Below, in pieces: positions 22,447 through 31,814 of a stretch of 64,000 nucleotides of DNA; position 1 is the first letter of the stretch; each line of letters starts with the position of its first letter. The position numbers and the translations under genes are program-made. Location: assembly GCF_014204535.1 (NCBI RefSeq), contig NZ_JACHLR010000002.1, positions 1 to 64,000 of the forward strand, read 5' to 3'. This DNA comes from Novosphingobium chloroacetimidivorans. GTDB taxonomy: Bacteria; Pseudomonadota; Alphaproteobacteria; Sphingomonadales; Sphingomonadaceae. The notes under the pieces are model-generated. The model saw nothing but the letters and a program-made list of their open reading frames with translations, did no database searches and was not told the origin of the DNA.

Positions 22447-25446
22447 ATGGGTGGTACGATCGCGCGCCTCAATGCGGCGCTCACCTGGGATCTGGACGAC
22501 TTCGACAACGGCACCAACCACATCGGTGGCGCTTTCCAGAAGGTCCGCGAGATGGTGTCTGGTCTCGGCGATGCCTTCGCATCGGCTGGGCGCAAGATGA
22601 CCTTGGCCGTGTCCGGACCGCTAACCGCGTTCGGAGGCTATGCGCTCAAGACCGCATCGGACGCGCAGGAGTTGCAGTCGGCGTTCGACTACACCTTCGG
22701 CGCCATGGCCGGCACCATGAACAAGTGGGCCAAGGACACCGGCGACTCCATGGGTCGCTCTACCCATGCGATGCAGGAGGGTGCGCTCGCCTTCGGGCAG
22801 TTGTTCAAGGTCGCCGCAGCCAACGGACCCGAGATGGCCAAGCTATCGCAGCACTTCGCCGTCCTGGCGCAGGACGCCAGTTCGTTCTTCAACGTGCCGT
22901 ACGATGTCGCGATGGGCAAACTGCGAGCGGGCCTGACCGGCGAAAGCGAGCCGCTGCGCGATTTCGGCGTCTTCCTCAACGAGGCAGCCGTCGAGGCCGA
23001 AGGGTTGCGCATGGGCCTGATCAAGTCCGGTCAGGAGCTCAACGAGAACGGCAAAATCATGGCCCGGGCATCGCTGATCGCCAAGGGGATGGCCGACGCA
23101 AGCGGCGACGTCGAGCGCACGTCAGGCAGTCTGGCGAACCGCTGGCGTGCCCTTACCGAGCGCCTCTCGGAGCTTGCCACCGAGATCGGCGAGCGGCTGA
23201 TCCCGATTGCAGAGAAGCTCTTGGGCTGGGCGGATCGGATGCTGGCCAAGTTGCAGGAGCTGCCGGACTGGGTGAAGGACCTCGCCTTTCAGTTCGTGCT
23301 GTTCTCGGCGGCATTGGGTCCGGCGCTGCTGGCGATCTCCGCCATCGCTGCGGTTGCGTTGCCACTGTTTCTGAGCCGCATGGGTCCGGTCCTCATGATC
23401 CTCTCGGCGATCATCAACCCACTGGGCACGGCGGTTGTGATGCTTGCTAAGCTGTCGGGCAGCTTCGGCCTTGTCGGCGCAGTGATCGGCCGCTTCGCTC
23501 CCATGCTGTTGCGGCTCGCCGGCCCCATTGGCGTTGCGATTGGCCTGTTCATCATGTTCAGCGATCGGATCACCAGCGCCTTGCGCGACGTACTCTCCGA
23601 AGCGCGAGAAGCGTTGGGCCCGCGCCTGGAGGCCATGTTCGGTAAGCTGGGCGATCTCGTCGACACGATCACGCGTGGCTTCGACCGGATGGCAGCGAGT
23701 CCAATCGGGCAGTTCATCAGCCGGATCATCGGCCTGCTCGGCGACCTCATCGAGTGGCTTGTCGAAGTGGGCGGCTCCGCCGTCATCCAGGCGATCGGCG
23801 CTGCCGTCGACACGATCAACACCATGCTGGACGCTGTGAACGGCCTCGCGGCGGTGGCGCAGCTGGTGCTCATGGGGCAGTGGAGCGATGCCTGGGCCGT
23901 CGCCAGTTCGGTGGTGCAGTCGAGCGTCGGCCGCATCATCCAGTCGATCGCGGCCCTGTTCCCGCCGCTCCAGGCCGCCATTTGGCTCATGGAGAAAGCG
24001 GGCCTCATATCCGAGTCGAAGGGGAGCGGACGCGGCCTGCAGAAGGCAGCGAGCTACACCGCCAAGGATCTGCTCGGCCCGGACGCGCCGGCTGCGAACG
24101 ATAATGCTGGCGGTGTCACCTCCTATGCCGAGGCCGAAGGCCCGGCGAAGGCCAAGAAGTCGCGCGCTGGGCGCAGTGGCCCAACGGCCCAGGAACTTGC
24201 CGATCGCCGCGAAGAGCTGCGCCTGCAGCACGAGCTCGATATCGCGCGCGAGAAGGGCGACACGGACGCGGAGCGATCGATCCAGCGCCAGATCGACCTG
24301 AAGCGCGCGGCCAGCGACTATGAGCGCGCCGGCCTGTCGCGCACACAGGCTCGGGCCGCGGCCGAGAAGGACATCGCCGAGATGGACGAGGCCCGGGCGG
24401 TTGCCCAGGCCAAGATGCTCGCCACCGACGAGCGCCAATTCAACATGCAGCTGGCCGAGCTGCGCGGCGACTACGAAAACCTGCGCTTCCTGCGGGACGA
24501 GGAGTTCATCGAACGCGAGATCGAGCGCCTGAAGCGCAGCGGCATCACGCTCGCGCAGGCCGAAATCGAGGCGCAAAACAACCTCAAGGCGCTGGAGCAG
24601 GCCCGCGCCGACGCGGCCGCTCGGCGTTTGGCGGATCAGCAAGCGGCCCACGACATCGAGCTCTCGCGCCTGCGCGGAGACAGCGACGCCGTCATTCGCG
24701 CCAAGGAAGAGGCCGACCGCATCCGCCAGCGGACGCTCGATCTGCGTGGCGATGGTGAGATGGGAGAGGAAGACGCTCGCGCGAAGGCCATAGCGGAGAG
24801 CATGGATCGCGAGCGCGCCACCATGACCGGCACCTTCCGCGACAGCTTCCGCGAGGGCCTGCGGGCCGCGATGGACGGCAATCTCGGAGACTTCTTCGAG
24901 AACTGGATGAAGGAGCGCACCTTCAACGCGCTGGCGAACGTGCTGGACCGCCTTGCCACCAACCTTGCCGATATGGTGTTCAACATGAAGCAGGGCGGCA
25001 GCTCAGGCGGCTTCCTGGGCGGTCTGTTCAACAGCGTCGGCAATCTCTTCGGTGGCGGCTCATCAGGCTTGAGCGGCGTCAACTATGGCGCGATCACGGA
25101 TGCGGCCAACAACGTCCGCCTTCCAGGCTTCGCGAACACCGGCAGTTTCCAGATCCGCGGCTTTCCGGGCATCGACTCCAACCTCCTGAGCGTCAACGGC
25201 AACCCAGTCGCACGCGTGAGCACCGGCGAGATCGTCAACGTGCGCCGCAACCTCGTCGAGGGCGGCGGCGGCCGTGCCGAGCGCTCGATCGTCGAGCTAC
25301 GGGTCCAGAAGGGACAGATGTTCGAAGCGACCGTCGAAACCATCAGCGGCGGCGTGGTCACGCGCGCTGCGCCGTCGCTTGTAGACGCCGGGGCGCGATC
25401 GGGTGCCGCTCTAGTCAGCCAGCGCAACTCGCGGCGGGTTGGCTGA
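22447..25446 (+). CDS. Tape measure protein
   Basis: A 999-residue protein that sets tail length. It has an N-terminal phage_TMM-like region (about 60-270, ELQSAFDYTFGAMAG), several strongly hydrophobic helices (about 278-375), and a long Arg/Glu/Ala coiled-coil region (about 575-790). A glycine-rich tail (GGSSGGFLGGLFNS) follows. GGAGG at 22436-22440 supports the start. The long helix-rich region is the length ruler. Confidence 0.94.
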   Translation: MGGTIARLNAALTWDLDDFDNGTNHIGGAFQKVREMVSGLGDAFASAGRKMTLAVSGPLTAFGGYALKTASDAQELQSAFDYTFGAMAGTMNKWAKDTGDSMGRSTHAMQEGALAFGQLFKVAAANGPEMAKLSQHFAVLAQDASSFFNVPYDVAMGKLRAGLTGESEPLRDFGVFLNEAAVEAEGLRMGLIKSGQELNENGKIMARASLIAKGMADASGDVERTSGSLANRWRALTERLSELATEIGERLIPIAEKLLGWADRMLAKLQELPDWVKDLAFQFVLFSAALGPALLAISAIAAVALPLFLSRMGPVLMILSAIINPLGTAVVMLAKLSGSFGLVGAVIGRFAPMLLRLAGPIGVAIGLFIMFSDRITSALRDVLSEAREALGPRLEAMFGKLGDLVDTITRGFDRMAASPIGQFISRIIGLLGDLIEWLVEVGGSAVIQAIGAAVDTINTMLDAVNGLAAVAQLVLMGQWSDAWAVASSVVQSSVGRIIQSIAALFPPLQAAIWLMEKAGLISESKGSGRGLQKAASYTAKDLLGPDAPAANDNAGGVTSYAEAEGPAKAKKSRAGRSGPTAQELADRREELRLQHELDIAREKGDTDAERSIQRQIDLKRAASDYERAGLSRTQARAAAEKDIAEMDEARAVAQAKMLATDERQFNMQLAELRGDYENLRFLRDEEFIEREIERLKRSGITLAQAEIEAQNNLKALEQARADAAARRLADQQAAHDIELSRLRGDSDAVIRAKEEADRIRQRTLDLRGDGEMGEEDARAKAIAESMDRERATMTGTFRDSFREGLRAAMDGNLGDFFENWMKERTFNALANVLDRLATNLADMVFNMKQGGSSGGFLGGLFNSVGNLFGGGSSGLSGVNYGAITDAANNVRLPGFANTGSFQIRGFPGIDSNLLSVNGNPVARVSTGEIVNVRRNLVEGGGGRAERSIVELRVQKGQMFEATVETISGGVVTRAAPSLVDAGARSGAALVSQRNSRRVG

Positions 25447-26045
25447 TGGCGATCACGCTCCCCGCGCATCCCGCGCCGAACGACGTCAACCCGACCATCC
25501 TCGACTTCGGCGTCACCCTGCGGCCCGCAACGGGTGGGCCGGTCCTGAAAGTCGGCAGGCCCGGTTCGCGGCTTCGGATTGCTGTTTCGTACCCTCCAAT
25601 GGAGCCGCCGGTGGCGAGCCGCTTCATCTCCAGGTTGCTCGAGGCGAAGCGCACTGGGCACCTGATCATCAAGTTTCCACTGCTCGGGCTGAACCAAGGA
25701 TCGCCTGGCGCACCGGTGATCGATGGTGCCGGTCAGGCCGGCACCACACTGACCCTTCGTGGCCTCACGCCGAACTATCGCGTCAAGGAAGGCTATTGGC
25801 TCTCGATCATCGACGCCTCTGGCCAGCACTATGTCCACAACGCGCGCACGACGATCGCCGCGGGCGCCGACGGCACGGTGTCTTTCCAAATCGAGCCGCC
25901 GCTGCGCAAGCCCTTCGCGGACGGGGCGACGGTGCTGCTTGCACAGCCGATGATCGAGGGTTTCATCGACGGTGGCGAATGGTCCTGGTCGACGGACACC
26001 GCGCACCACACCGGTCTGTCCTTCGTACTCGAAGAGGCATCCTGA
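25446..26045 (+). CDS. Tail tip protein, distal-tail-like
   Basis: A 199-residue beta-rich protein directly after the tape measure (TGATG coupling). The C-terminus EGFIDGGEWSWSTDTAHHTGLSFVLEEA resembles an outer beta-strand pattern of distal tail components. A firm family was not assigned. Confidence 0.68.
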   Translation: MAITLPAHPAPNDVNPTILDFGVTLRPATGGPVLKVGRPGSRLRIAVSYPPMEPPVASRFISRLLEAKRTGHLIIKFPLLGLNQGSPGAPVIDGAGQAGTTLTLRGLTPNYRVKEGYWLSIIDASGQHYVHNARTTIAAGADGTVSFQIEPPLRKPFADGATVLLAQPMIEGFIDGGEWSWSTDTAHHTGLSFVLEEAS

Positions 26046-26644
26046 TGGAGCGCATTGCGCTGATCTCCCTTCTACGCATCGACCTACCGGGTGCGACCGT
26101 CCGGCTTTGCGATGGCGGCTTCATCGAGTTCGACGGTGGGCTCTATGAGGGAGCGGATCCTCTTTTCGGCACGATTGGCTCAGTCCAGGCGATGACGGAA
26201 GGCATCGGCGAGGAGATCCCTGCGCTCGAGCTCACGCTGCTGCCGCCGGAGACGAGCGCACCGGCCGATCTCTCACAGCCAGGTTACCAGCGCAGCACGG
26301 TGCGCGCCTGGGTTGCCGAGTACGTGCAGGAGACCAATGCAATCGTCGGCACGCCGGACTTGCTCTTCCACGGCCAGATCGATCAGACGTCTCTGAAGGT
26401 GGGGCGGGCTACACGCGAGCTGTCGATCACGGTCGTGTCCACCGCCGAACGCCTGTTCATGCTGAACGAAGGCAACTCGCTCTCACCCCGGTGGCACAAG
26501 TCCATTTGGCCGGGTGAACTTGGGCACGACAACGCAATCGGGCTCACCGTCCCTGTCGCGTGGGGAACCGATGCGCGGCCAGGTACCGGTGGGGCTAGCG
26601 GCGCCATCGAGGGCCGCTTCTTCGGTGAGAGGATCCCGCTGTGA
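26045..26644 (+). CDS. Tail tip protein, DUF2163-like position
   Basis: A 199-residue beta-rich protein starting at the TGATG overlap at 26045, not at the longer upstream open frame. Motifs include CDGGFIEFDGGLYEGADPLF and a Trp-rich end (SPRWHKSIWPGELGHD). By order it matches the DUF2163-type gene of GTA-like tail tips (before an NlpC/P60-like gene). Confidence 0.7.
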   Translation: MERIALISLLRIDLPGATVRLCDGGFIEFDGGLYEGADPLFGTIGSVQAMTEGIGEEIPALELTLLPPETSAPADLSQPGYQRSTVRAWVAEYVQETNAIVGTPDLLFHGQIDQTSLKVGRATRELSITVVSTAERLFMLNEGNSLSPRWHKSIWPGELGHDNAIGLTVPVAWGTDARPGTGGASGAIEGRFFGERIPL

Positions 26645-27051
26645 GGCAGGAGATGCTCAGACGGCAGCATGCGACCGCAGCCACGTTGCAGAAGTACCGC
26701 GACGCGCCGTTCGACTGGGCGGCCGGCAAGACCTGCCTTCACATGGCTCGCTTCCACCTGCGGCAGATGGGTCATCGCCCCGAGGGCCTGCCGCGCATTC
26801 GCTCGGCGATTGGCGCGCGACGGGCTCTAGACGTGCGTGGGTGGGCGAACGTTGGCGACATGCTCGACACCATCTTACCGCGGATCGCACCAGCTCAGAT
26901 GAGGCTTGGCGACGTGGCGATGCTCGATAGCGGAGACGGCTTTGGCGCTATCGTTATCTCGCTGGGCGGAAAAGTCATGGGTTGGCACGAGGGCTACCCA
27001 GGTATGACCGCACTGGAGCCGATCGCCATCGCGGGTGCTTGGCGCGCCTAA
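26641..27051 (+). CDS. DUF6950 / NlpC-P60-like tail protein
   Basis: A 136-residue protein from GTG 26641, overlapping the previous stop. The N-terminal PFDWAAGKTCLHMARFHLRQMG places a Cys as in DUF6950/NlpC-P60-like cysteine peptidases of alphaproteobacterial phages. The later VAMLDSGDGFGAIVIS strand fits, but a clear catalytic His is not visible. Relatives help penetrate the host wall. Confidence 0.8.
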   Translation: MRQEMLRRQHATAATLQKYRDAPFDWAAGKTCLHMARFHLRQMGHRPEGLPRIRSAIGARRALDVRGWANVGDMLDTILPRIAPAQMRLGDVAMLDSGDGFGAIVISLGGKVMGWHEGYPGMTALEPIAIAGAWRA

Positions 27052-27052
27052 A

Positions 27053-27409
27053 CTACAAGCAGGATGTTATTTCGGCATTGCCTGGATCGTTGTTCGCAGG
27101 TGCGGCCGATGTGTTTCCCGGGATGAAAGCCTTTACCGACCGCATTGATCCGAGATCATCGATGTCGACCACGAGCGCCGGAACTGCCCCGGTTAATTGC
27201 TGACCATTCAGTATGAGCGATGTGCCGTTCGGGCGGGGTGCCGTGGTCATGGGGCTGGATCGGCGCTGCCACTTCGCTGCGATGCAGCCGCTGATCGCCT
27301 GAACGCTCTTCGAAGACGATGCGTCAATGATCGGTGTGCCTTCGCGCAAGTCACTGACGGTTGCGCATCCGCTCACAAGCAAAGCCACGGCGCCAAGCGT
27401 CCTCTTCAT
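27053..27409 (-). CDS. Lipoprotein gene embedded in the tail module
   Basis: A 118-residue lipoprotein on the minus strand. The start at 27409 gives the signal sequence MKRTLGAVALLVSGC with a lipobox LVSGC (Cys15), then a 100-residue domain with one conserved-looking Cys pair region (SGCIAAKW). It sits between the NlpC-like and central tail genes, opposite to them. Prophage lipoproteins of this kind often alter phage adsorption (superinfection exclusion), which is a guess here. Confidence 0.78.
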   Translation of the reverse strand: MKRTLGAVALLVSGCATVSDLREGTPIIDASSSKSVQAISGCIAAKWQRRSSPMTTAPRPNGTSLILNGQQLTGAVPALVVDIDDLGSMRSVKAFIPGNTSAAPANNDPGNAEITSCL

Positions 27410-27435
27410 ACAATTCCTCAGGGTACGGAGCTCAC

Positions 27436-29262
27436 ATGAGTAGAGCACTTGCCAAGGTAGCGTTGATCGCGGGCTCTGTCGCGCTCATTGCCACCGGCGT
27501 GGGCGCTGCTGCAGGTGCAGGCCTCCTAACCGCATCGACAGCTGCGGGTGCTGCGACGGCGACGGCAATCAGCGCCACCGCCGCAACAATTACCAGCGCT
27601 GCCACCCTTGTGACCATAGGCGCGAGCGTCGGTGCACAGCTGACCGCCAAGAAGCCTGCGGCTCGCGGCTCGGCATCGGGCGTCCTGATCCAGACCGATG
27701 CGCCGCAGCCCTGCCTGATCGGCCGCACGTTCAGCGGCGGCGTGCTGCGCCACGATGTTGGCTATGGCGGCAAGGTCGGGAAGGTAAAGAACCCTTACCG
27801 CGGCTCCCCGGTGGTCTACTCAGGCTGCGGCCCAGTCGAGGAGTTGGAGTCCGTGCAGACGGACTTCACGCCGATCTCGCCGTGGTACGCCGGGTTCCTC
27901 TACACCGACAGCCAGCTTGGGCTGACCCCGGAGCCGGCGGCGTTGACGCCTCAGTGGCCCGGCATGCCGAACTGGACCGCGGCGCATAAGCTGAGCGGAC
28001 AGGCAGCCATCCTGTGGAGCTTTAAGTTCGACAAGGACGGTAAGCGGTTCGCCAGCGGCCTGCCGCCGTTCGGCGCCATTTGGAAAGGCGTAAAGGTCTA
28101 CGATCCGCGGCTCGACAGCACCTATCCCGGTGGTGATGGTCCGCAGCGCATCACCGACGAGGCGACTTGGGTATGGTCCGAGAATCCAGCGCTTCATGCA
28201 CTGGCTTATGCCTACGGACGTCACCAAAACGGCAAGAAGGTATTCGGCATCGGCCTGCCGGCGACCGGCATCGATCTCGCCCGTATCGTCGCGTGGGCGA
28301 ACGTATGCGACGCCAATGACTGGAAGGTTGGCGGCGTGATCTATGAGCCTGCCGATCGCTGGGCGAACCTGAAGGACATCATGGCGGCCGGCGCTGCGGA
28401 ACCGGTGTTCGCCGGTGGTGTGCTATCTGTGCGCTACCGCGCGCCGATGGTGGCGCTCGAGACGGTCACCGAGGACGACATCGCCGACGACGCGATGAGC
28501 GTCACTGCCATGCAGTCCTACCGCAATCGGCTGAACGGCCTTGTGCCCAAGTACCGCAGCGAGGAGCACAACTGGGAGTACGTCTCGGCCGAGCTCGTGT
28601 CCGTGCCTGCCTACGTCGAAGAGGACGGCGAGGAGAAGGTCGAGGAGCGTCAGCACAATCTGGTGCAGCAAGGCGACCAATCGGCGCAGCTTGTGGCTTA
28701 CGAACTCACAGACGGCAGGGAGATCGGACCCATCGTGCTGACGCTCAAGCCACAGTGGCGGCGCTACCGCCCTGGCGAGTGTCTGCACCTCGATCTGCCG
28801 TCACTCGATCTCGACACAGATGCGATCATCCTGTCGCGCGATTTCGACCCAGGAACGATGAAGGTTACGCTGACGTTCGTCGGTGAGACGCCGGCAAAGC
28901 ACGCCTTCGCCCTCGGACAGGTGGCGGTCGCACCGCCAACCCCGGCGCTGGGCGACCCGGAGGAGCGCGACACGACCATCGACGAGAACGGTACCGCACC
29001 GCAGATCTACCCAGTCGGCAGCGAGGAGGAGATGCTCGCACTGAGTGCCCGGCAAGGCGACATCGCCGTGCGGTCGGACATCGAGACGAATTTCATGCAC
29101 AACGGCGGTGCGACCGGCACCGCGGCCGACTGGAGCGAGCTCGCGAAGCAAACCTCAGTCGCCTCAGCCGAGGAGGCAGAGAACGCGCTGCAACTCGGCG
29201 CCTACACGCCTTCCGACATCGCCGACCTGGTCGCCCGAGTTGAGGCGCTCGAAACCCCGTAA
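27436..29262 (+). CDS. Central tail / receptor-binding protein
   Basis: A 608-residue tail tip protein. The N-terminus (residues 1-70) is an unusual Ala/Gly/Thr-rich hydrophobic run, as in tip proteins that thread the membrane. Later parts include GQAAILWSFKFDKDGKRF and a TipJ-like beta region, and the C-terminus has a fibre-type cap, LSARQGDIAVRSDI, NFMHNGG. ATG 27436 is preferred over the earlier in-frame start at 27361, which is inside the antisense lipoprotein gene. It likely fixes host range. Confidence 0.82.
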   Translation: MSRALAKVALIAGSVALIATGVGAAAGAGLLTASTAAGAATATAISATAATITSAATLVTIGASVGAQLTAKKPAARGSASGVLIQTDAPQPCLIGRTFSGGVLRHDVGYGGKVGKVKNPYRGSPVVYSGCGPVEELESVQTDFTPISPWYAGFLYTDSQLGLTPEPAALTPQWPGMPNWTAAHKLSGQAAILWSFKFDKDGKRFASGLPPFGAIWKGVKVYDPRLDSTYPGGDGPQRITDEATWVWSENPALHALAYAYGRHQNGKKVFGIGLPATGIDLARIVAWANVCDANDWKVGGVIYEPADRWANLKDIMAAGAAEPVFAGGVLSVRYRAPMVALETVTEDDIADDAMSVTAMQSYRNRLNGLVPKYRSEEHNWEYVSAELVSVPAYVEEDGEEKVEERQHNLVQQGDQSAQLVAYELTDGREIGPIVLTLKPQWRRYRPGECLHLDLPSLDLDTDAIILSRDFDPGTMKVTLTFVGETPAKHAFALGQVAVAPPTPALGDPEERDTTIDENGTAPQIYPVGSEEEMLALSARQGDIAVRSDIETNFMHNGGATGTAADWSELAKQTSVASAEEAENALQLGAYTPSDIADLVARVEALETP

Positions 29263-29458
29263 CGAAGGGTTCACCCAACTGGCCATATCGGACGAAGAGA
29301 ATGGCGACTTTGAGCGCCGCCTGCTTGCCGGCGAGTTGACGCGGACCGTCGCAACGGCGGTGTGCGATCAGGCCGACGTACAGCGTCGGCTTCGGCGCGT
29401 CGCTTGCTGGATCCGCATCAGCGATCTGGTGCGATGCTCACCGCATCATGGCGGGTAA
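29240..29458 (+). CDS. Possible small ORF after the tail gene
   Basis: A 72-residue frame from TTG 29240 overlapping the tail gene end. The stretch DFERRLLAGELTRTVATAV looks protein-like. No ATG start exists in this frame near the beginning, so support is weak. Confidence 0.3.
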   Translation: MRRSKPRNEGFTQLAISDEENGDFERRLLAGELTRTVATAVCDQADVQRRLRRVACWIRISDLVRCSPHHGG

Positions 29459-29583
29459 TGACAGGCGCCACTGTAAACGTTGCCAGTGACGCCGCTGTCG
29501 GCCCCGGCCCGCGTGGCCACTGGGCGAAGGTAGCTGTAGCGGCGCCAAGCAGCTGGCGACTGAAGGAGCGCGGCTGGTCATGA
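29434..29583 (+). CDS. Possible 49-residue ORF
   Basis: ATG 29434 to a stop that overlaps the next gene's ATG (ATGA at 29580-29583). Small, with no domain. Coupling with the next gene is the only argument; otherwise 29263-29579 holds no clear gene. Confidence 0.3.
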   Translation: MLTASWRVMTGATVNVASDAAVGPGPRGHWAKVAVAAPSSWRLKERGWS

Positions 29584-30797
29584 AGCCCTACGCTAATTTT
29601 CCCGGCGAAAAGATCGAAGAAGTACGGCACTTGGCTCGTGAAGGCTTCTCGGTACGAGAAATCTGCCGCCGCGTCGGCACGCATCACCACAACGTGCGGC
29701 CGATCGTGGCCGAGCTTGAGGCGGCAGGCGACCTGCCGCTTTGCTGCCCCTGCGGCTTACCGCGCGGTCATCGGAGCACCGCATGTGCCGTCAGCACGGC
29801 GCCGAAGCGCGGCTATCCCAAGATCCGCGACAGCAAGCTGACGAAAGCGCAGATCAAGGAGATCCACGATCTCGCGGCGAAGGGCGTGTCAAACCGGCAG
29901 ATCGCCGAGCGAACGGGTAGAGCCCTCGTCGCTGTCAATCGACACGTGAAGATTTGGATGCAGAAACTCGAGGAGGCGGGAGCCCCTTTGAAGCCGTGCA
30001 AGTGCGGGCGGCCGGCGCGCCACCCTGGCGGCTGCATCAAGAACTCACCGACGCTCCTTTCATCGGATCGCGTCGAACGGATCGAGCGGTGGGCACGTGA
30101 GGGCGTTAGCGCGGCTGAGATGCAACGGCGCTCACGCGCGGTCACCAACGGCGCAGGCCTCGACACCATCCTGAAGTATGCCCGACCAATATGGGCGCAG
30201 ATGGCGGCCGATGGACACGTCTGCGGGTGCGGCGAGGCGTTCGGCCACGCAGCACCGTGCAAGGCTACTTGGGACGCTCCAGGCCGCATCCGCGGCCCGC
30301 AGTCCATCTCACCGGATAGTCGCAGGCGTATCATCAACGCTCTGCTCAATGGCGACTCGATTGTCGCGATCCGTCGCCGCCTGCAAGTTTCAGAAAAGAA
30401 GGTGCTGCGCGTATTCAGGGCGATGTCCCGAGAGGATCGGCACCGCCGCGCAAAGCTGGTGTGGCAGCGCGTTCACGGCTCCGGTGAACGTCAGCAGGGA
30501 TTGGACCTGTTTGCCCGCATTCGGCGCGCCGTTCCGAGCGGGCTCGAGCAATCCCTGCGGGACGACGTGACTTCGGAGCTCTACCTAGCGGTGCTTCAGG
30601 GCGACATCACCATCGATGCCATTGAGCGGCACGCGCGCACCTACGTCGGCAGAGCATTCACGCTCTGGGCAAGCGCCTTTGGTCCGCAAAGCTTGGATGC
30701 CCCTCTCGGTACTGATGATGATCGAAGCCTCGCTGACCTTATCGGTGACGACAGCTATCTTGATGAACTTGCCGACATCCAACTGGGTGATGATTGA
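29580..30797 (+). CDS. Repeated HTH / zinc-knuckle protein with sigma-like C-terminus
   Basis: A 405-residue protein of unusual design. HTH-like units at about 8-48, 89-130, 163-208 and 245-282 (e.g. GFSVREICRRVGTHHHNV, GVSNRQIAERTGRALVAV) alternate with three zinc knuckles of the form C-x-C-G-x4-H-x3/4-C: C56-C58-H64-C69, C140-C142-H148-C152 and C215-C217-H223-C227. Residues about 303-400 look like a degenerate sigma-70 region 2/3: RDDVTSELYLAVLQG, then SLDAPLGTDDDRSLADLIGD. It follows the tail genes. It may be a late-gene or accessory-gene transcription factor; nothing identical is known to me. Confidence 0.8.
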   Translation: MKPYANFPGEKIEEVRHLAREGFSVREICRRVGTHHHNVRPIVAELEAAGDLPLCCPCGLPRGHRSTACAVSTAPKRGYPKIRDSKLTKAQIKEIHDLAAKGVSNRQIAERTGRALVAVNRHVKIWMQKLEEAGAPLKPCKCGRPARHPGGCIKNSPTLLSSDRVERIERWAREGVSAAEMQRRSRAVTNGAGLDTILKYARPIWAQMAADGHVCGCGEAFGHAAPCKATWDAPGRIRGPQSISPDSRRRIINALLNGDSIVAIRRRLQVSEKKVLRVFRAMSREDRHRRAKLVWQRVHGSGERQQGLDLFARIRRAVPSGLEQSLRDDVTSELYLAVLQGDITIDAIERHARTYVGRAFTLWASAFGPQSLDAPLGTDDDRSLADLIGDDSYLDELADIQLGDD

Positions 30798-30849
30798 TAT
30801 ACTGGCACCTTGGCCTTGCTCGGACACCGAGCGTTACTCGCGTCTACCA

Positions 30850-31017
30850 TCAGGCGGCGAGTATCGCTGCTGCAAGCTGCTTCTTGATCGTCGGCCCATT
30901 CAGATGCTCGTCGACGGACGAATAGCCTTCTCGCTTGAGCTGACGCTTGATGTCCTCCACGTTCTTGCACGTTCCGGCTCGGGCGATCTCGAACGCGCGG
31001 GTGACCGTTCCTGTCAT
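30850..31017 (-). CDS. Small conserved-type protein, 55 residues
   Basis: On the minus strand from ATG at 31015-31017. The protein pattern FEIARAGTCKNVEDIKRQLKREGY, then HLNGPTIKKQL, matches a small family frequent in alphaproteobacterial genomes with an F-x-x-A-x-x-G ... I-x-x-x-L-x-x-E-G-Y signature. The function is unknown to me. It points against the preceding HTH/zinc-knuckle gene. Confidence 0.75.
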   Translation of the reverse strand: MTGTVTRAFEIARAGTCKNVEDIKRQLKREGYSSVDEHLNGPTIKKQLAAAILAA

Positions 31018-31078
31018 ACTCGCTAACTAGGTCCACTCCGGCGCTTTTGGGAAGCGTCCGCGAGAAGGTAGGCGTTCA

Positions 31079-31597
31079 ATGATCGACACCAGGCGCCCCT
31101 ACTCGGTTGCCAGCCTCGCTGAGCGCTGGAGTTGCAGCGCCGGCTCGGTCCGCAACCTTATTGCCTGCGGTAAGCTAGGCAGCTTTCAGCATGGCAAGCT
31201 CATTCGCATCCCCGCCGCCGAGGTAGATCGATACGAGGGGAACCCGCCTGACAGTGGGAGCGAGGACGGCGCACCAGCTGCGCCGTCGCCAGCACCTCGA
31301 CCGGTCGCGGCGCTCCCGCAGCCGAACTATGGTGCGCAGAGCCGCGCCTCGACCCTGCCCGACTGGCCTGGCGCGATGAAGCGCAAGACAGCCGCCGCAT
31401 ACCTCGACTTGTCAGAGGCAGCATTCGACCGCGACGTAGCTGCTGGCGTCCTTCCGCCCTCGTTCGTCCTGGGCGGCAAGCCTCACTGGCGCAAGGAAGC
31501 GCTCGACAAGGCCCTGGAGCTGCTATGTGGCGACGGCCCTGTTCCGGAGCACATTAGGCGCTTCGAGGAGCGTCACGGGATTAAAGGAGGTCTTTGA
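31079..31597 (+). CDS. Double HTH_17-type DNA-binding protein
   Basis: A 172-residue protein with two excisionase-type winged helices joined by a Pro/Ala linker (about 55-95). The first is YSVASLAERWSCSAGSVRNL with a wing GSFQHGKLIRIP; the second is KTAAAYLDLSEAAFDRDV with a wing PSFVLGGKPHWRK. Phage proteins of this type control excision or transcription. Its last 17 bp overlap the convergent small gene. Confidence 0.78.
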   Translation: MIDTRRPYSVASLAERWSCSAGSVRNLIACGKLGSFQHGKLIRIPAAEVDRYEGNPPDSGSEDGAPAAPSPAPRPVAALPQPNYGAQSRASTLPDWPGAMKRKTAAAYLDLSEAAFDRDVAAGVLPPSFVLGGKPHWRKEALDKALELLCGDGPVPEHIRRFEERHGIKGGL

Positions 31598-31775
31598 ATC
31601 GCTCGAAATCACTGAGCGGGGCACCGCAGGTTGTCCTTGCCTCCATGACTCGGATGGTCCCATTCGGTGACACCTGGAAGGCTGCAACATCCATGCCCAG
31701 CTCACGGGCAAGCTCGACATACTGCCTCACCCTTGCTTTGCTCGGGTATCTCGGCTTTTTATCGAGCGCTTCCAT
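31581..31775 (-). CDS. Small conserved-type protein
   Basis: A 64-residue protein on the minus strand. The pattern VELARELGMDVAAFQVSPNGTIRV resembles a small family widespread in rhizobial and sphingomonad prophages that ends with D-x-F-x-x-x-K. Its 3' end overlaps the end of the convergent double-HTH gene. Confidence 0.72.
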   Translation of the reverse strand: MEALDKKPRYPSKARVRQYVELARELGMDVAAFQVSPNGTIRVMEARTTCGAPLSDFERFKDLL

Positions 31776-31814
31776 ATCGCCTCGGTCTGAACCTGTGTGC
31801 AGGAGTGGAACCCA

